NCBI RefSeq assembly: GCF_001467615.1
Contig: NZ_LNYA01000024.1
Location: 131,389-181,388 of the forward strand
Direction: 5' to 3'
Source: Legionella erythra
Lineage (GTDB): Bacteria > Pseudomonadota > Gammaproteobacteria > Legionellales > Legionellaceae
Length of the DNA: 50,000 nucleotides
Both the position numbers and the translations under genes were made by a program. The notes under the pieces were generated by a model. That model was not told where the DNA came from. It searched no databases and saw only the letters and a list, made by a program, of their open reading frames with translations. Position 1 is the stretch's first letter; every line of letters begins with the position of its first letter. Shown piece by piece: positions 28,750-37,456 of this stretch.

Positions 28750-29507
28750 CGAGTTGGAATGTCAATTCCTTAAAAATTCGGCTGGATCAGGTGTTGGCCT
28801 GGCTTGATGCGACACAAACCGATATTTTAGCTTTGCAGGAAACCAAACTCATTGATGAGCAGTTTCCTGCCCAATGCTTTTCCGAGCGAGGCTTTGAAGT
28901 CGTGTATTCCGGTCAAAAAAGTTACAATGGCGTGGCCATTATCAGCCGTTACACCATGACTGAGATAGCTCGGGATATCCCGGGACTTGATGACCCACAG
29001 CGCCGCATTCTGGCGGTGACTGTCGCCGGCATGCGTTTAATCAATCTCTATATTCCCAATGGTTCAATGGTGGATTCTGAAAAATACCATTATAAATTAT
29101 CCTGGTTGGCCAAGGTTAAACTCTATATTGAGCAACAGTTGGCCCTGCATCCCAAATTGGCTGTAGTAGGGGATTTTAATATTGCACCGGACGATAGGGA
29201 TGTGCATGATCCCGCCGAATGGGTAGGCTCGGTACTGGTCAGTCCGCTGGAGCGGCAGGCCTTTTTTGAGATGATTAATCTGGGCCTGACCGATAGCTTT
29301 CGTTTATTTGAACAGGAAGAAAAATTGTTTAGCTGGTGGGATTATCGCGCAGCGGGGTTTCGGCGCAACCGCGGGTTACGCATTGACCACTTGCTTTTAA
29401 GCAATGAATTGACCGCTTGCTGTCTTCGCTCTACCATTGATAAGGAGCCGCGTAAACATGAACGACCTTCTGATCACGCGCCGGTAATGGTTGAACTTGA
29501 TATCTGA
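28737..29507 (+). CDS. xthA: Exodeoxyribonuclease III
   Basis: About 256 residues from the GTG at 28737, preceded by AAGGGGG. Earlier in-frame codons lie inside the upstream gene and lack family sequence. Signatures are SWNVNSLKIR at the start, LALQETK, NLYIPNG, VGDFNIAPDDRDVHDP and PSDHAPV at the end, all typical of E. coli-type XthA. It acts in base-excision repair as AP endonuclease and 3' phosphatase/exonuclease. Translational coupling to the upstream ExoIII gene is probable. Confidence 0.93.
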   Translation: MLKLASWNVNSLKIRLDQVLAWLDATQTDILALQETKLIDEQFPAQCFSERGFEVVYSGQKSYNGVAIISRYTMTEIARDIPGLDDPQRRILAVTVAGMRLINLYIPNGSMVDSEKYHYKLSWLAKVKLYIEQQLALHPKLAVVGDFNIAPDDRDVHDPAEWVGSVLVSPLERQAFFEMINLGLTDSFRLFEQEEKLFSWWDYRAAGFRRNRGLRIDHLLLSNELTACCLRSTIDKEPRKHERPSDHAPVMVELDI

Positions 29508-29529
29508 TCCAGATTCATAAGGAAAGAGA

Positions 29530-30282
29530 ATGAAAATAATAAAAGGAATTAGTCTGGCCCTGCTGCTTTCAACGTCTGCTTACGCAGCCAATGACACAGC
29601 CGCTACTGTGGATGATTCACTGCCTATCGCCAAGGTGACTACCGCGTCAAAACTCATGCGCATTACGCCTCGGCAAGCTTTGCTGCGACTGAAAGAGGGA
29701 AATCAGCGTTTCCTAAGCGGCAACCTGCAAAAAAGGGATTACCTGGCACAAGCCAAGATGGCTTCCTATGGTCAATACCCCTGGGCGGTTGTATTGAACT
29801 GCATGGATTCACGCAGTGTTCCTGAATTGTTCTTTGATCAGGGATTGGCTGATTTATTTATTCTGCGGGTGGCTGGTAATGTTCTCAATGATGATATCCT
29901 GGGCAGCATGGAATTCGCGACCAAGGCGGTGGGTTCTCGCTTGATCGTCGTGCTTGGCCATACCTCCTGCGGGGCGGTCGTTGGTGCTTGTAAAGGTGTT
30001 CACCTGGGCCATTTGGACAGCGTTCTGGATAAAATCAGTCCGCTTGTTTCGCCGACTAAAAAAGAAACCCATTTGGACAGCTGCACAGATCCTGCATTAA
30101 TTGATGCCATTGCCAAAAACAATGCCTTAAAGGTTGTTCAGCAAATTGTCCAACGTAGTCCTATTATTAAGGAGTTGATTGATCAGGGGCAAGTCGGTGT
30201 TGTCGCTGGTATCCATGATATTAAAACCGGTCAGGTCACCTTCTTTGAGGAAGGACGGTTATTACCCGATAGAAAAAATTGA
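29530..30282 (+). CDS. Exported beta-carbonic anhydrase
   Basis: 250 residues with an N-terminal signal peptide (basic MKIIK, then GISLALLLSTSAYA, cleavage after about residue 19). The mature part is a beta-class carbonic anhydrase with zinc ligands Cys91, His144 and Cys147 and the catalytic Asp93-Arg95 pair in NCMDSRSVPE. It interconverts CO2 and bicarbonate, here in the periplasm, where beta-class enzymes are less common than alpha-class ones. AAGGAAAG precedes the ATG, 22 bases after xthA. Possible roles are acid buffering or bicarbonate supply to a transporter. Confidence 0.9.
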   Translation: MKIIKGISLALLLSTSAYAANDTAATVDDSLPIAKVTTASKLMRITPRQALLRLKEGNQRFLSGNLQKRDYLAQAKMASYGQYPWAVVLNCMDSRSVPELFFDQGLADLFILRVAGNVLNDDILGSMEFATKAVGSRLIVVLGHTSCGAVVGACKGVHLGHLDSVLDKISPLVSPTKKETHLDSCTDPALIDAIAKNNALKVVQQIVQRSPIIKELIDQGQVGVVAGIHDIKTGQVTFFEEGRLLPDRKN

Positions 30283-30387
30283 TTTAAATGCCGATTTCTG
30301 GTAACCTTGCCCGTCATTTACAAAGAGTATGGTGTCTGGCAGGTGACCAGATGGCGATATTCATCTACAAACAGTGAGAGTGGTATT

Positions 30388-30594
30388 ATGCAACCTTCAA
30401 TTCATCCAGAATATAAAACAATTAAAGTGAGCTGCAGTTGCGGCCATAGCTTTGAAACCGGTTCAACGTTAGCTCATGATCTGGCTATCGAGGTTTGTGC
30501 TGAATGCCATCCTTTTTATACGGGTAAACAAAAGCTGGTTGATACGGGTGGACGCGTACAGAAATTCCGTGATCGTTATAAAAAGAAAGATTAA
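30388..30594 (+). CDS. rpmE: 50S ribosomal protein L31, zinc-binding form
   Basis: 68 residues. It begins [10 protein letters not shown] and keeps four zinc ligands: Cys16, Cys18, Cys37 and Cys40. This is the C+ form of L31; zinc-free copies are usually controlled by Zur. A longer in-frame extension to 30307 is rejected because it adds non-family sequence. GAGAG lies upstream. It is followed by a clear terminator. Confidence 0.96.
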   Translation: MQPSIHPEYKTIKVSCSCGHSFETGSTLAHDLAIEVCAECHPFYTGKQKLVDTGGRVQKFRDRYKKKD

Positions 30595-30646
30595 TTCGCT
30601 GTTTAGCCACGCTATAATGGCATGATAATATTGATAAAAAATTCGA

Positions 30647-30673
30647 GGCGCAGTAAAAATGCGCCTTTTTTTT
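30647..30673 (+). terminator. Terminator after rpmE
   Basis: GGCGCA and TGCGCC form a 6-bp GC-rich stem around GTAAAAA, followed by eight T. Classical intrinsic terminator 50 bases past the stop. Confidence 0.88.
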
Positions 30674-30738
30674 GCAAAATGACTGTTCATGTTAATTTTT
30701 TTTCTATATGATTTTTCGCTGGATTTTGTGAGAAGAGA

Positions 30739-31989
30739 GTGAGCACCTTGGATAAAGATGAGTTAAAGCAACGCGCCCTGCATTACCATGAGTTTCCTAA
30801 AGCAGGAAAACTCGCCGTCAATGTAACCAAGCCAACGAATTCCCAGGATGATTTATCCCTGGCTTATACTCCGGGTGTTGCTGAACCCGTGCTTGCTATT
30901 GCTGAGAACCCCAATGATGCGTTTCGTTACACCGGTAAAGGAAATTTAGTTGCCGTGATGACCAATGGCACCGCTGTGCTCGGGCTTGGAAACGTAGGGC
31001 CTTTAGCCAGTAAGCCGGTTATGGAAGGAAAAGCTGTTCTTTTTAAACGGTTCGCTGACATCGATGTCTTTGACATTGAAATCGATGCCGATAACCCCCA
31101 GGCGTTTATTTCTACGGCCAAACGCATTGCCCCAACATTCGGCGGCATTAATCTCGAAGACATTAAAGCGCCCGAATGCTTTGAAATAGAGCAGGCACTG
31201 ATTGAACAACTCGATATCCCCGTTTTTCATGATGACCAGCATGGTACAGCGATCGTGGTTGCTGCCGGTTTGCTGAATGCCCTGGATTTGAAAAAGAAAA
31301 AACTGTCAGATGTCCGCATTGTCTGCATTGGTGCCGGTGCGGCGGGTATTGCATCCATGCGTCTGTTAGTCGCCTTGGGCGCTGATAAGGAAAATATGCT
31401 GTTACTGGACAGTAAGGGCGTCATCCATACCGGCCGGGAGGATCTTAATTCTTACAAATTTGCCTTCGCACGTAAAACCGATCGCCGCACCTTGGCGGAT
31501 GCGCTTGTTGATGCGGATGTGTTTATCGGTGTAGCCAAACCGGATTTATTAAATGCGGATTTATTGAAATTAATGGCGCCTGATCCTGTCATTTTCGCGC
31601 TGTCCAATCCTGATCCGGAAATCAGGCCCGAGATAGCCCACCGTTACCGCGATGATTTAATCATTGCCACGGGGCGTAGCGATTATCCCAATCAGGTAAA
31701 CAATGTTTTGTGTTTTCCATACATCTTCAGGGGGGCGCTGGATGTACGTGCTACGTGCATCAATCAGTCAATGCAGATTGCTGCTGTTGAAGCCATCCGT
31801 CAATTGGTTCTCGAACCAGTACCTCAAGTCGTTAAGGACAATTATCCCGGTGTAGATAACTGGGATTTTGGACCTCACTACATCATTCCCAAGCCGATTG
31901 ATCCCCGCCTGAAAGACAAAGTCGCTCAGGCGGTGGCCAAAGCTGCGATAGCAAGCGGTGTCAGTCGGATTGAGCGCACACCGAATTAA
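30739..31989 (+). CDS. NAD(P)-dependent malic enzyme, short form
   Basis: 416 residues, GTG start. It decarboxylates malate to pyruvate and CO2. The malic domain has YTPGVAEPV (residues 43-51), VFHDDQHGTAIV (about residues 161-172, metal site) and the NAD-binding GAGAAGIASMRLL (about 199-211). FALSNPDPEIRPEIA closes the active site. The C-terminal phosphotransacetylase-like domain of E. coli MaeB is absent, so this is the single-domain bacterial type. A TTG at 30748 is an alternative start. Cofactor preference is not readable. Confidence 0.93.
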   Translation: MSTLDKDELKQRALHYHEFPKAGKLAVNVTKPTNSQDDLSLAYTPGVAEPVLAIAENPNDAFRYTGKGNLVAVMTNGTAVLGLGNVGPLASKPVMEGKAVLFKRFADIDVFDIEIDADNPQAFISTAKRIAPTFGGINLEDIKAPECFEIEQALIEQLDIPVFHDDQHGTAIVVAAGLLNALDLKKKKLSDVRIVCIGAGAAGIASMRLLVALGADKENMLLLDSKGVIHTGREDLNSYKFAFARKTDRRTLADALVDADVFIGVAKPDLLNADLLKLMAPDPVIFALSNPDPEIRPEIAHRYRDDLIIATGRSDYPNQVNNVLCFPYIFRGALDVRATCINQSMQIAAVEAIRQLVLEPVPQVVKDNYPGVDNWDFGPHYIIPKPIDPRLKDKVAQAVAKAAIASGVSRIERTPN

Positions 31990-32043
31990 TGAAGCATTTA
32001 TCCATTCTTGTGCTTAACCAGTGAGTAAGTTAAGGAGTCAGTT

Positions 32044-33342
32044 TTGCGTACTATGAATGAAAAAAAATACATGGTCATGGCCTGGTTAATCTGTGGTCTT
32101 GGTGCTCTGTATTACAGCTATGAGTATTTATTACGAATATCCCCCAGTGTGATGGAGCCTGCACTAAGGGAACATTTCAACCTGTCTGCTACGGGTTTTG
32201 GTTTATTATCCGCCTTTTATTATTACGCTTACGTTCCCTTACAAATCCCGGTGGGCGTCCTCCTGGATCGGTACGGTCCCCGCTTGCTGTTAACACTCGC
32301 CTGTATCGTCTGTGTGATTGGCACATTCATTTTCTGCGGCACCCAGGTATTCTGGGTAGCGGCAGTTGGTCGTTTTCTGGTTGGTTTCGGCTCGGCTTTC
32401 GCATTCGTTGGGGTGTTAAAACTGGCCACTATTTGGTTACCGGAAGACAAACTGGCGATGGTATCCGGTATGGCTTCCGCCTTAGGCACCATTGGTGCTA
32501 TGGTCGGCGATAATTTGTTAGGATATATGGTTATGAAGCTGGGCTGGCGTGAAACGGTGAACTACACGGCTATTTTTGGTATCGGCTTAATTTTTGTCCT
32601 GTGGTATGGTATTCGTGATCGGCACCGTTACCAGCGTCAAAGCGGTACGGTGGAGAATTTTCGTCAAAGCATGATTGACTTAGGCATTATCGCCCGTAAC
32701 AGACAAATCTGGATCAATGGCATGTACGGTTGCCTGGTTTATCTACCAGCCACGGTATTTGCTGAGCTATGGGGCATTCCCTATTTAAAAAATGCACATG
32801 GATTGTCTCTTGAAGCCGCTGACTTAGCCAATTCCTTACTTTTCTTAGGTTTTACAATTGGTGCACCTTTATTTGGGCTGCTCTCGGATAAATTAAAACG
32901 GCGTAAACTGCCCATGATCATCGGTGCGGTGGGGGCGGCTATTGTCATGATGATGGTGCTTTACATGCCGGGATTGACGGAAGTCGGGCTTGATGTGTTG
33001 ATGTTTGTCTTAGGCTTGCTTTACAGCGCGCAGTGCATTGTCTTTGCCGTCGGCCGTGAGTTGAGCCCGAATGAAGCAGCAGGAACCGCTATTGCCATGA
33101 CCAATATGATTGTGATGCTGGGGGCTATGTTCCTGCAGCCCCTGGTTGGCCGGTTACTGGATTTCAGTTTGTCGGTTCATACGCACGCCGCCGGTCTGGA
33201 GAACCTGTCTACCGATAAGCTGGCGCAGCTTTACACGGCCAGCGATTATCAATTCGCACTATCCATTATTCCTTTGGGGATTGTGCTTGCCGCTATATTA
33301 ACCTTCTTTTTAGATGAGACTCATGCAGACGCTAACCATTAA
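32044..33342 (+). CDS. MFS transporter, paralogue C
   Basis: 432 residues, TTG start set by AAGGAG six bases before. About twelve helices. Helix 1 carries YYSYEYLLRISPSVM, the same position and shape as in the 11-14 kb pair. The first cytoplasmic loop has LDRYGPRLLL, and LVGFGSAFAFVGVLKLA marks helix 4. It overlaps the next paralogue by about 29 bases, so the two are translationally coupled. Substrate unknown. Confidence 0.83.
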   Translation: MRTMNEKKYMVMAWLICGLGALYYSYEYLLRISPSVMEPALREHFNLSATGFGLLSAFYYYAYVPLQIPVGVLLDRYGPRLLLTLACIVCVIGTFIFCGTQVFWVAAVGRFLVGFGSAFAFVGVLKLATIWLPEDKLAMVSGMASALGTIGAMVGDNLLGYMVMKLGWRETVNYTAIFGIGLIFVLWYGIRDRHRYQRQSGTVENFRQSMIDLGIIARNRQIWINGMYGCLVYLPATVFAELWGIPYLKNAHGLSLEAADLANSLLFLGFTIGAPLFGLLSDKLKRRKLPMIIGAVGAAIVMMMVLYMPGLTEVGLDVLMFVLGLLYSAQCIVFAVGRELSPNEAAGTAIAMTNMIVMLGAMFLQPLVGRLLDFSLSVHTHAAGLENLSTDKLAQLYTASDYQFALSIIPLGIVLAAILTFFLDETHADANH

Positions 33343-34597
33343 GTCAATTAGTAAAAGACAGGCTATCCTGGGTAGCCTGATTTGTGCAGTAGGCGCTTTT
33401 TTCTACTGCTACGAATTCGTCTTACGCATTCTTCCGGGAGCCTTGCAAAGCGAATTGAGTGCTGCATTTGGTCATATATCGGCCACAACGTTTGGTGAAT
33501 TATCGGCATTTTATTATTTTGCCTATTCACCCATGCAGTTGCCGGTGGGCATGTTGATGGATCGTTTTGGTCCCCGGCGCCTGCTTACCTTTGCCTGCCT
33601 GTGCTGTACTTTGGGCTCGTGGATGTTTACCATCACATCATCCATGATCATTGCCGGCAGCGGCCGGTTCTTGGTTGGATTCGGCTCCTCGTTCGCATTT
33701 GTCGGCGTGTTGTCGCTGGCTCTGCAATGGTTGCCGCGACGCTATTTTTCTCTCGTTGCAGGCTTGATTACCACACTCGGGATGCTGGGTTTGGTCTATG
33801 GCGAAGTCAAGATTACGGATATTGCTGAAACCATGGGCTGGTTGCATGTATTGAATTTAATGGTGACCATTGGCGGCGTATTGACGTTAATCATTTTTCT
33901 GATTGTGCGCGATGGCCCGGAAGGAAAGCCGGCCAGCCAGATTCCCTTACCTGAGTTCTGGCAAAATGTCCGTTTTGTGCTGTTGTCGCCACAGGTCTGG
34001 CTCGTTGGTTTTGTAGGGGCCTGTCTGTACACCTCGCTTTCGGTTTTTGGCGAATTGTGGGGTAAGACTTACCTGGAGCAGGCGCATCATTTGAGTAAAA
34101 TTGAAGCAGCCCATTCGATTTCAGCCATGTTTCTTGGCTGGGCAGTCGGTGCGCCTTTAGCCGGCTATTTTTCTGATTTAACCGGTCGGCGGGTGTTATT
34201 CCTGGTGATGGGTGCGATCCTGGGATTAGGTTGCATCAGTATGGTGCTTTATTATCCCGGCTTGTCCTATTTCTGGCTCAATGTGCTGTTATTCTTTTAT
34301 GGGGTGTTCAGCGCTACCGAAATTATTGTGTTTATCATGGGTAAAGAAAACAGCGGCGCCAAATTGTCAGGAACCGTCTTTGCAGCTGTAAACATGATTG
34401 TGACGCTGGGCGGGGTGATATTCCAACCGTTAGTGGGTAAATTACTGGATACCTTCGGCGACAGTCATCTGGTCAACGGCGAACACGTTTACACAGTGGT
34501 GGATTATCAAGTTGCGCTCTCTGTGTTGCCGATTTCGTTACTGTTAGTGGCTGTCTTTGCTTTTTTCATGAAAGATGCCACGTCCACTCAACACTAG
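33314..34597 (+). CDS. MFS transporter, paralogue D
   Basis: 427 residues; alternative ATG at 33323. About twelve helices with FYCYEFVLRILPGAL in helix 1, LMDRFGPRRLL in the first loop and LVGFGSSFAFVGVLSLA in helix 4, nearly the same as the preceding gene. The pair is a tandem duplication. It ends five bases before the stop of convergent dam. Substrate unknown. Confidence 0.83.
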   Translation: MRLMQTLTIKSISKRQAILGSLICAVGAFFYCYEFVLRILPGALQSELSAAFGHISATTFGELSAFYYFAYSPMQLPVGMLMDRFGPRRLLTFACLCCTLGSWMFTITSSMIIAGSGRFLVGFGSSFAFVGVLSLALQWLPRRYFSLVAGLITTLGMLGLVYGEVKITDIAETMGWLHVLNLMVTIGGVLTLIIFLIVRDGPEGKPASQIPLPEFWQNVRFVLLSPQVWLVGFVGACLYTSLSVFGELWGKTYLEQAHHLSKIEAAHSISAMFLGWAVGAPLAGYFSDLTGRRVLFLVMGAILGLGCISMVLYYPGLSYFWLNVLLFFYGVFSATEIIVFIMGKENSGAKLSGTVFAAVNMIVTLGGVIFQPLVGKLLDTFGDSHLVNGEHVYTVVDYQVALSVLPISLLLVAVFAFFMKDATSTQH

Positions 34598-34602
34598 CCT
34601 CC

Positions 34603-35412
34603 TCATCGAAACACGGCTACCAGTTCCTGAACCGGTAGCCGCTGATGCGCTTTACAACTGATCATGCGTTTGACTGGAAAGGACATGATGTCGCTATCAC
34701 GGTAGTGATGACGCGTAAACGCCGTATCATGGTTAGAAATGACCACCGTGACTCCTTGATTTGCTGAAGCTATCGCTAGCTTGGCCAATTCAATTTGATC
34801 TTCCTCACTGAAGCGTTTGTCAATGTAGGACGAGAAGCTGGCACTGGCTGACAGAGGAACATAGGGCGGGTCGCAGTAGATAATGTCTCCTTTTTCAGCC
34901 AGCGCGAAGGTTTCACGGAAATCGGCGTGGATAAATTGCACCGGTTGACTGCGGTGATGAAAAAGCATCATTTCCCGTCGGGGAAAGTAAGGGCGGCGGT
35001 AGCGGCCAAAAGGCACATTATAAAATCCCTTGAGATTATAGCGGCAAAGGCCATTGTAGCCATGGCGATTCAGATAAAGAAACAGGGCGGCCCGTTCACG
35101 CGAGGGTTGTGTTTGATTAAATTGATCACGCAAGCGGTAATATTGTTCCGGTGAGTTGTTTAAAGAAATAAAATATTGCTCACAGTAGTCGATAAACGCA
35201 CTTCCTTCCTGTTGCAGGTGATTATAAAGCGTGATTAAGTCAAGATTGCGCTCTGCCAAAAGGTAGGAAGCATAACCCGAATTGATAAATACTGCTCCGG
35301 AACCAGCGAAAGGCTCAATCAAGCGCTTGCCAGGAGGGAGGGATTTCAAAATGAATTCCAGGCAGTGGAATTTGTTGCCTGCCCATTTTAAAAAGGGTTT
35401 GGTTTTGTTCAT
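34603..35412 (-). CDS. dam: DNA adenine methylase (GATC)
   Basis: 269 residues. It methylates the adenine of GATC using S-adenosylmethionine and guides mismatch repair and replication timing. Motifs are FLKWAGNK (7-14, AdoMet site), EPFAGSGAVF (33-42), the DNA-contacting LNRHGYNGLCRYN (114-126), and the catalytic DPPY (181-184). Order and length match E. coli Dam (278 residues). The gene stands alone and is not beside a restriction enzyme, which supports a housekeeping role. It is divergent from the fusion gene at 35608. Confidence 0.94.
   Translation of the reverse strand: MNKTKPFLKWAGNKFHCLEFILKSLPPGKRLIEPFAGSGAVFINSGYASYLLAERNLDLITLYNHLQQEGSAFIDYCEQYFISLNNSPEQYYRLRDQFNQTQPSRERAALFLYLNRHGYNGLCRYNLKGFYNVPFGRYRRPYFPRREMMLFHHRSQPVQFIHADFRETFALAEKGDIIYCDPPYVPLSASASFSSYIDKRFSEEDQIELAKLAIASANQGVTVVISNHDTAFTRHHYRDSDIMSFPVKRMISCKAHQRLPVQELVAVFR
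34614..34641. other. Long inverted repeat at the dam 3' end
   Basis: CGGCTACC (34614-34621) pairs with GGTAGCCG (34634-34641), with an inner GTTC/GAAC pair. It lies within the last codons of dam and just past the convergent MFS stop. No T-run follows. It may act as a transcript-end stem for either gene. Confidence 0.45.
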
Positions 35413-35546
35413 AACTGGATTAACAGGATGTAAACCGCTTCATGTAAACACTGGATGTGACCCAGTGTGCCCAATCAGGATTGTGATCCTGTTTTTCCTT
35501 GAATGCAAATTTTCTTTTTCTTTAAAAAACTGGCCGGGCTTTAAGG

Positions 35547-35576
35547 TTGACGCTATTACTCCGCTGTGGGTATGAT
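35547..35576 (+). promoter_or_regulatory. Sigma-70 promoter for the ferritin-like/E2 fusion gene
   Basis: TTGACG (35547-35552) and TATGAT (35571-35576) with an 18-base spacer. The transcript should begin near 35583, giving a leader of about 25 bases that includes AGAGGG ahead of the GTG start. Confidence 0.6.
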
Positions 35577-35607
35577 GCTTCTGCATCAATGAAAGAGGGT
35601 TTAAACA

Positions 35608-37404
35608 GTGAGTGAGCTTAATGAATTTCTCCGCACAGCCTGGGGTTCTGAACAATGGATTTTAGAGGGCTGGAACAAGATAACAGAAGAGGAAAAAAAT
35701 CTTATTCGCCAGCGGATGGATGATTTGTTCAAAGACGGGCTGCCTTTTGAATTAAAAAATCATAAGTTATTGTATGTTTTTACTTTTTCATTGCTCGCTC
35801 AACTCGAAGTCCTTGCCATTCAAGTGCCTTTAAAATTTCAGGATAAGATGTCTACGGAGGAGCACAGGCACCGCATGCGGGTTCAATTCCTGGATGAAAT
35901 TTTCCATGGCCTGGTGTTTACTAAAATTGTGTACATGCTGTCAGCCCCTCATGCTTTACCGCCGGCCTACAATGAACACATTGAGGTATTGTGCAATTTT
36001 ATCCGCAACGAAGATTGCCCTAAAGTAGCGGTGATGCTCCTGAATCTCATTGGTGAAGGCTGGATTGAGGAAATTTTTTATAGCCTTAAGAAGCAGGGTG
36101 TGGCTCCCCGCGTGTTTGATACTATCATTGAAGATGAACACCGCCATGTGTGTGAAGCTGATCTGTATAAAGACATTGGCTTACCGGATATGGATGAGGT
36201 CCGCCAAAAAATGGCTTTTCTGGAAGAACAGTTGCTGACCAATATTTTTCTGCAGTATAAATACATGTTTTCCGTCTGCTCCTTGCTGGGTGTGGATGGC
36301 ACCATTGATTTTCTGCAATCCCTCAATCAAAAGCATGTCCAGCAGCTTGAGAAAATTAATCTCAAGCCCAGCGATAACTGGCAATTTTTCATGAAAGTGG
36401 GTGAAGAACTTTTCCCAAGAATTCGCCAGATGTCTGAATTGCATTACGCGGTGGAGATGACGCCGATTCGCAAGGTCTTTATGACGCAGTGGAGCGACCC
36501 GTCTGATCCCACCATGGTCGGTGAATTTAATCTCAATATCAGTTGCATCGATTTTTTTAATAAAAAATTCCCGCCGGAGACCGTCACAATCCTGATGCTG
36601 CAGGCAGTGAGTCAGGGCTTAAGTGAAACCGACTCGTTCCGTTCGTTCTTGAATTACCGGCAATTGTTTCAAAGCAAAGAAGCCTATATGGGGTTAATTG
36701 TTAAATTGCCTGACTGTGGCGATCACATTGGCACTATTGTGTTTGAAAATTGCCATCGCATGCCGTTTCAGGAAATTGCTGTGCGAGTACGCAACATCAT
36801 GAAAATGATGGTTTATTGCTTTAAAAAGCGCGAATACCTGGAAAAAACCTACCCGCATCTTAGCGTTAAACTGGAAAAAATGCTGTATGAACTGGCAACG
36901 GATGGCTATGATTACCCCTTGCCAGGGAACGCCGTGGTATCCTTAAGCAATATCGGATTTTGTGGTTATGTGCGAACCAAATCGCCGTTGCGCTGCAATG
37001 AAGCCATGAAATTTACGCTACTGGAAGTCGATCGTAAGCCCGTGTGGAATAAAGAAACGCAGGCGTTTGAGCCTCAGGATATTTTACCGGTGTCCATCAG
37101 CGCCGATCATCGCATTTTTGATGGCAACATTCCGGTGCCGAAAATGGTGCAGGGTTATTTTAACCAGATGTTCGCCAAGTTTCTTGAAGACTTGGCTAAC
37201 CCGCCAACCCTCGTGCCTGATACACAGGAAGCGCAACTCTTTAAAGTGATGGAAGAATTGATTGCCCGAAATGTCGACCTGGCCTATAAAACCCTGCTGG
37301 TCTTGCAAACCTATTGGGTCGATCCCCTACGCGTTGAAACGCTACTCAGCGAGGAATTACGTCAAGAATTGGAAAATAACCCGCCTGAAGCATTTTATCA
37401 ATAA
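35608..37404 (+). CDS. Ferritin-like diiron domain fused to an E2-type acyltransferase domain
   Basis: 598 residues, GTG start with AGAGGG eight bases ahead. Residues about 50-220 look like a four-helix diiron bundle: E67, E97-x2-H100 (DEIFH), E150/E154, and E175-x2-H178 (EDEHRH). Residues about 290-530 match the catalytic fold of 2-oxoacid dehydrogenase E2 / chloramphenicol acetyltransferase, with the active-site motif HRIFDG (His501, Asp505) inside VSISADHRIFDG. No lipoyl domain or E1-binding domain is present, so it is not a normal E2. A helical C-terminal tail of about 70 residues follows. Enzymatic role unknown; an acyl transfer linked to an iron-dependent oxidation is a guess. Confidence 0.8.
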   Translation: MSELNEFLRTAWGSEQWILEGWNKITEEEKNLIRQRMDDLFKDGLPFELKNHKLLYVFTFSLLAQLEVLAIQVPLKFQDKMSTEEHRHRMRVQFLDEIFHGLVFTKIVYMLSAPHALPPAYNEHIEVLCNFIRNEDCPKVAVMLLNLIGEGWIEEIFYSLKKQGVAPRVFDTIIEDEHRHVCEADLYKDIGLPDMDEVRQKMAFLEEQLLTNIFLQYKYMFSVCSLLGVDGTIDFLQSLNQKHVQQLEKINLKPSDNWQFFMKVGEELFPRIRQMSELHYAVEMTPIRKVFMTQWSDPSDPTMVGEFNLNISCIDFFNKKFPPETVTILMLQAVSQGLSETDSFRSFLNYRQLFQSKEAYMGLIVKLPDCGDHIGTIVFENCHRMPFQEIAVRVRNIMKMMVYCFKKREYLEKTYPHLSVKLEKMLYELATDGYDYPLPGNAVVSLSNIGFCGYVRTKSPLRCNEAMKFTLLEVDRKPVWNKETQAFEPQDILPVSISADHRIFDGNIPVPKMVQGYFNQMFAKFLEDLANPPTLVPDTQEAQLFKVMEELIARNVDLAYKTLLVLQTYWVDPLRVETLLSEELRQELENNPPEAFYQ

Positions 37405-37412
37405 CTCGGAAA

Positions 37413-37443
37413 CCATAAAGACTGCCCTTGGCAGTCTTTATGG
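37413..37443. terminator. Perfect 14-bp hairpin between convergent genes
   Basis: CCATAAAGACTGCC and GGCAGTCTTTATGG are exact complements around a 3-base loop, nine bases past the fusion-gene stop and 14 before the permease stop. T-runs are short (TTT on the minus side), so it is probably a bidirectional terminator or transcript-stabilising stem. Confidence 0.7.
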
Positions 37444-37456
37444 TATTACTATCGGC

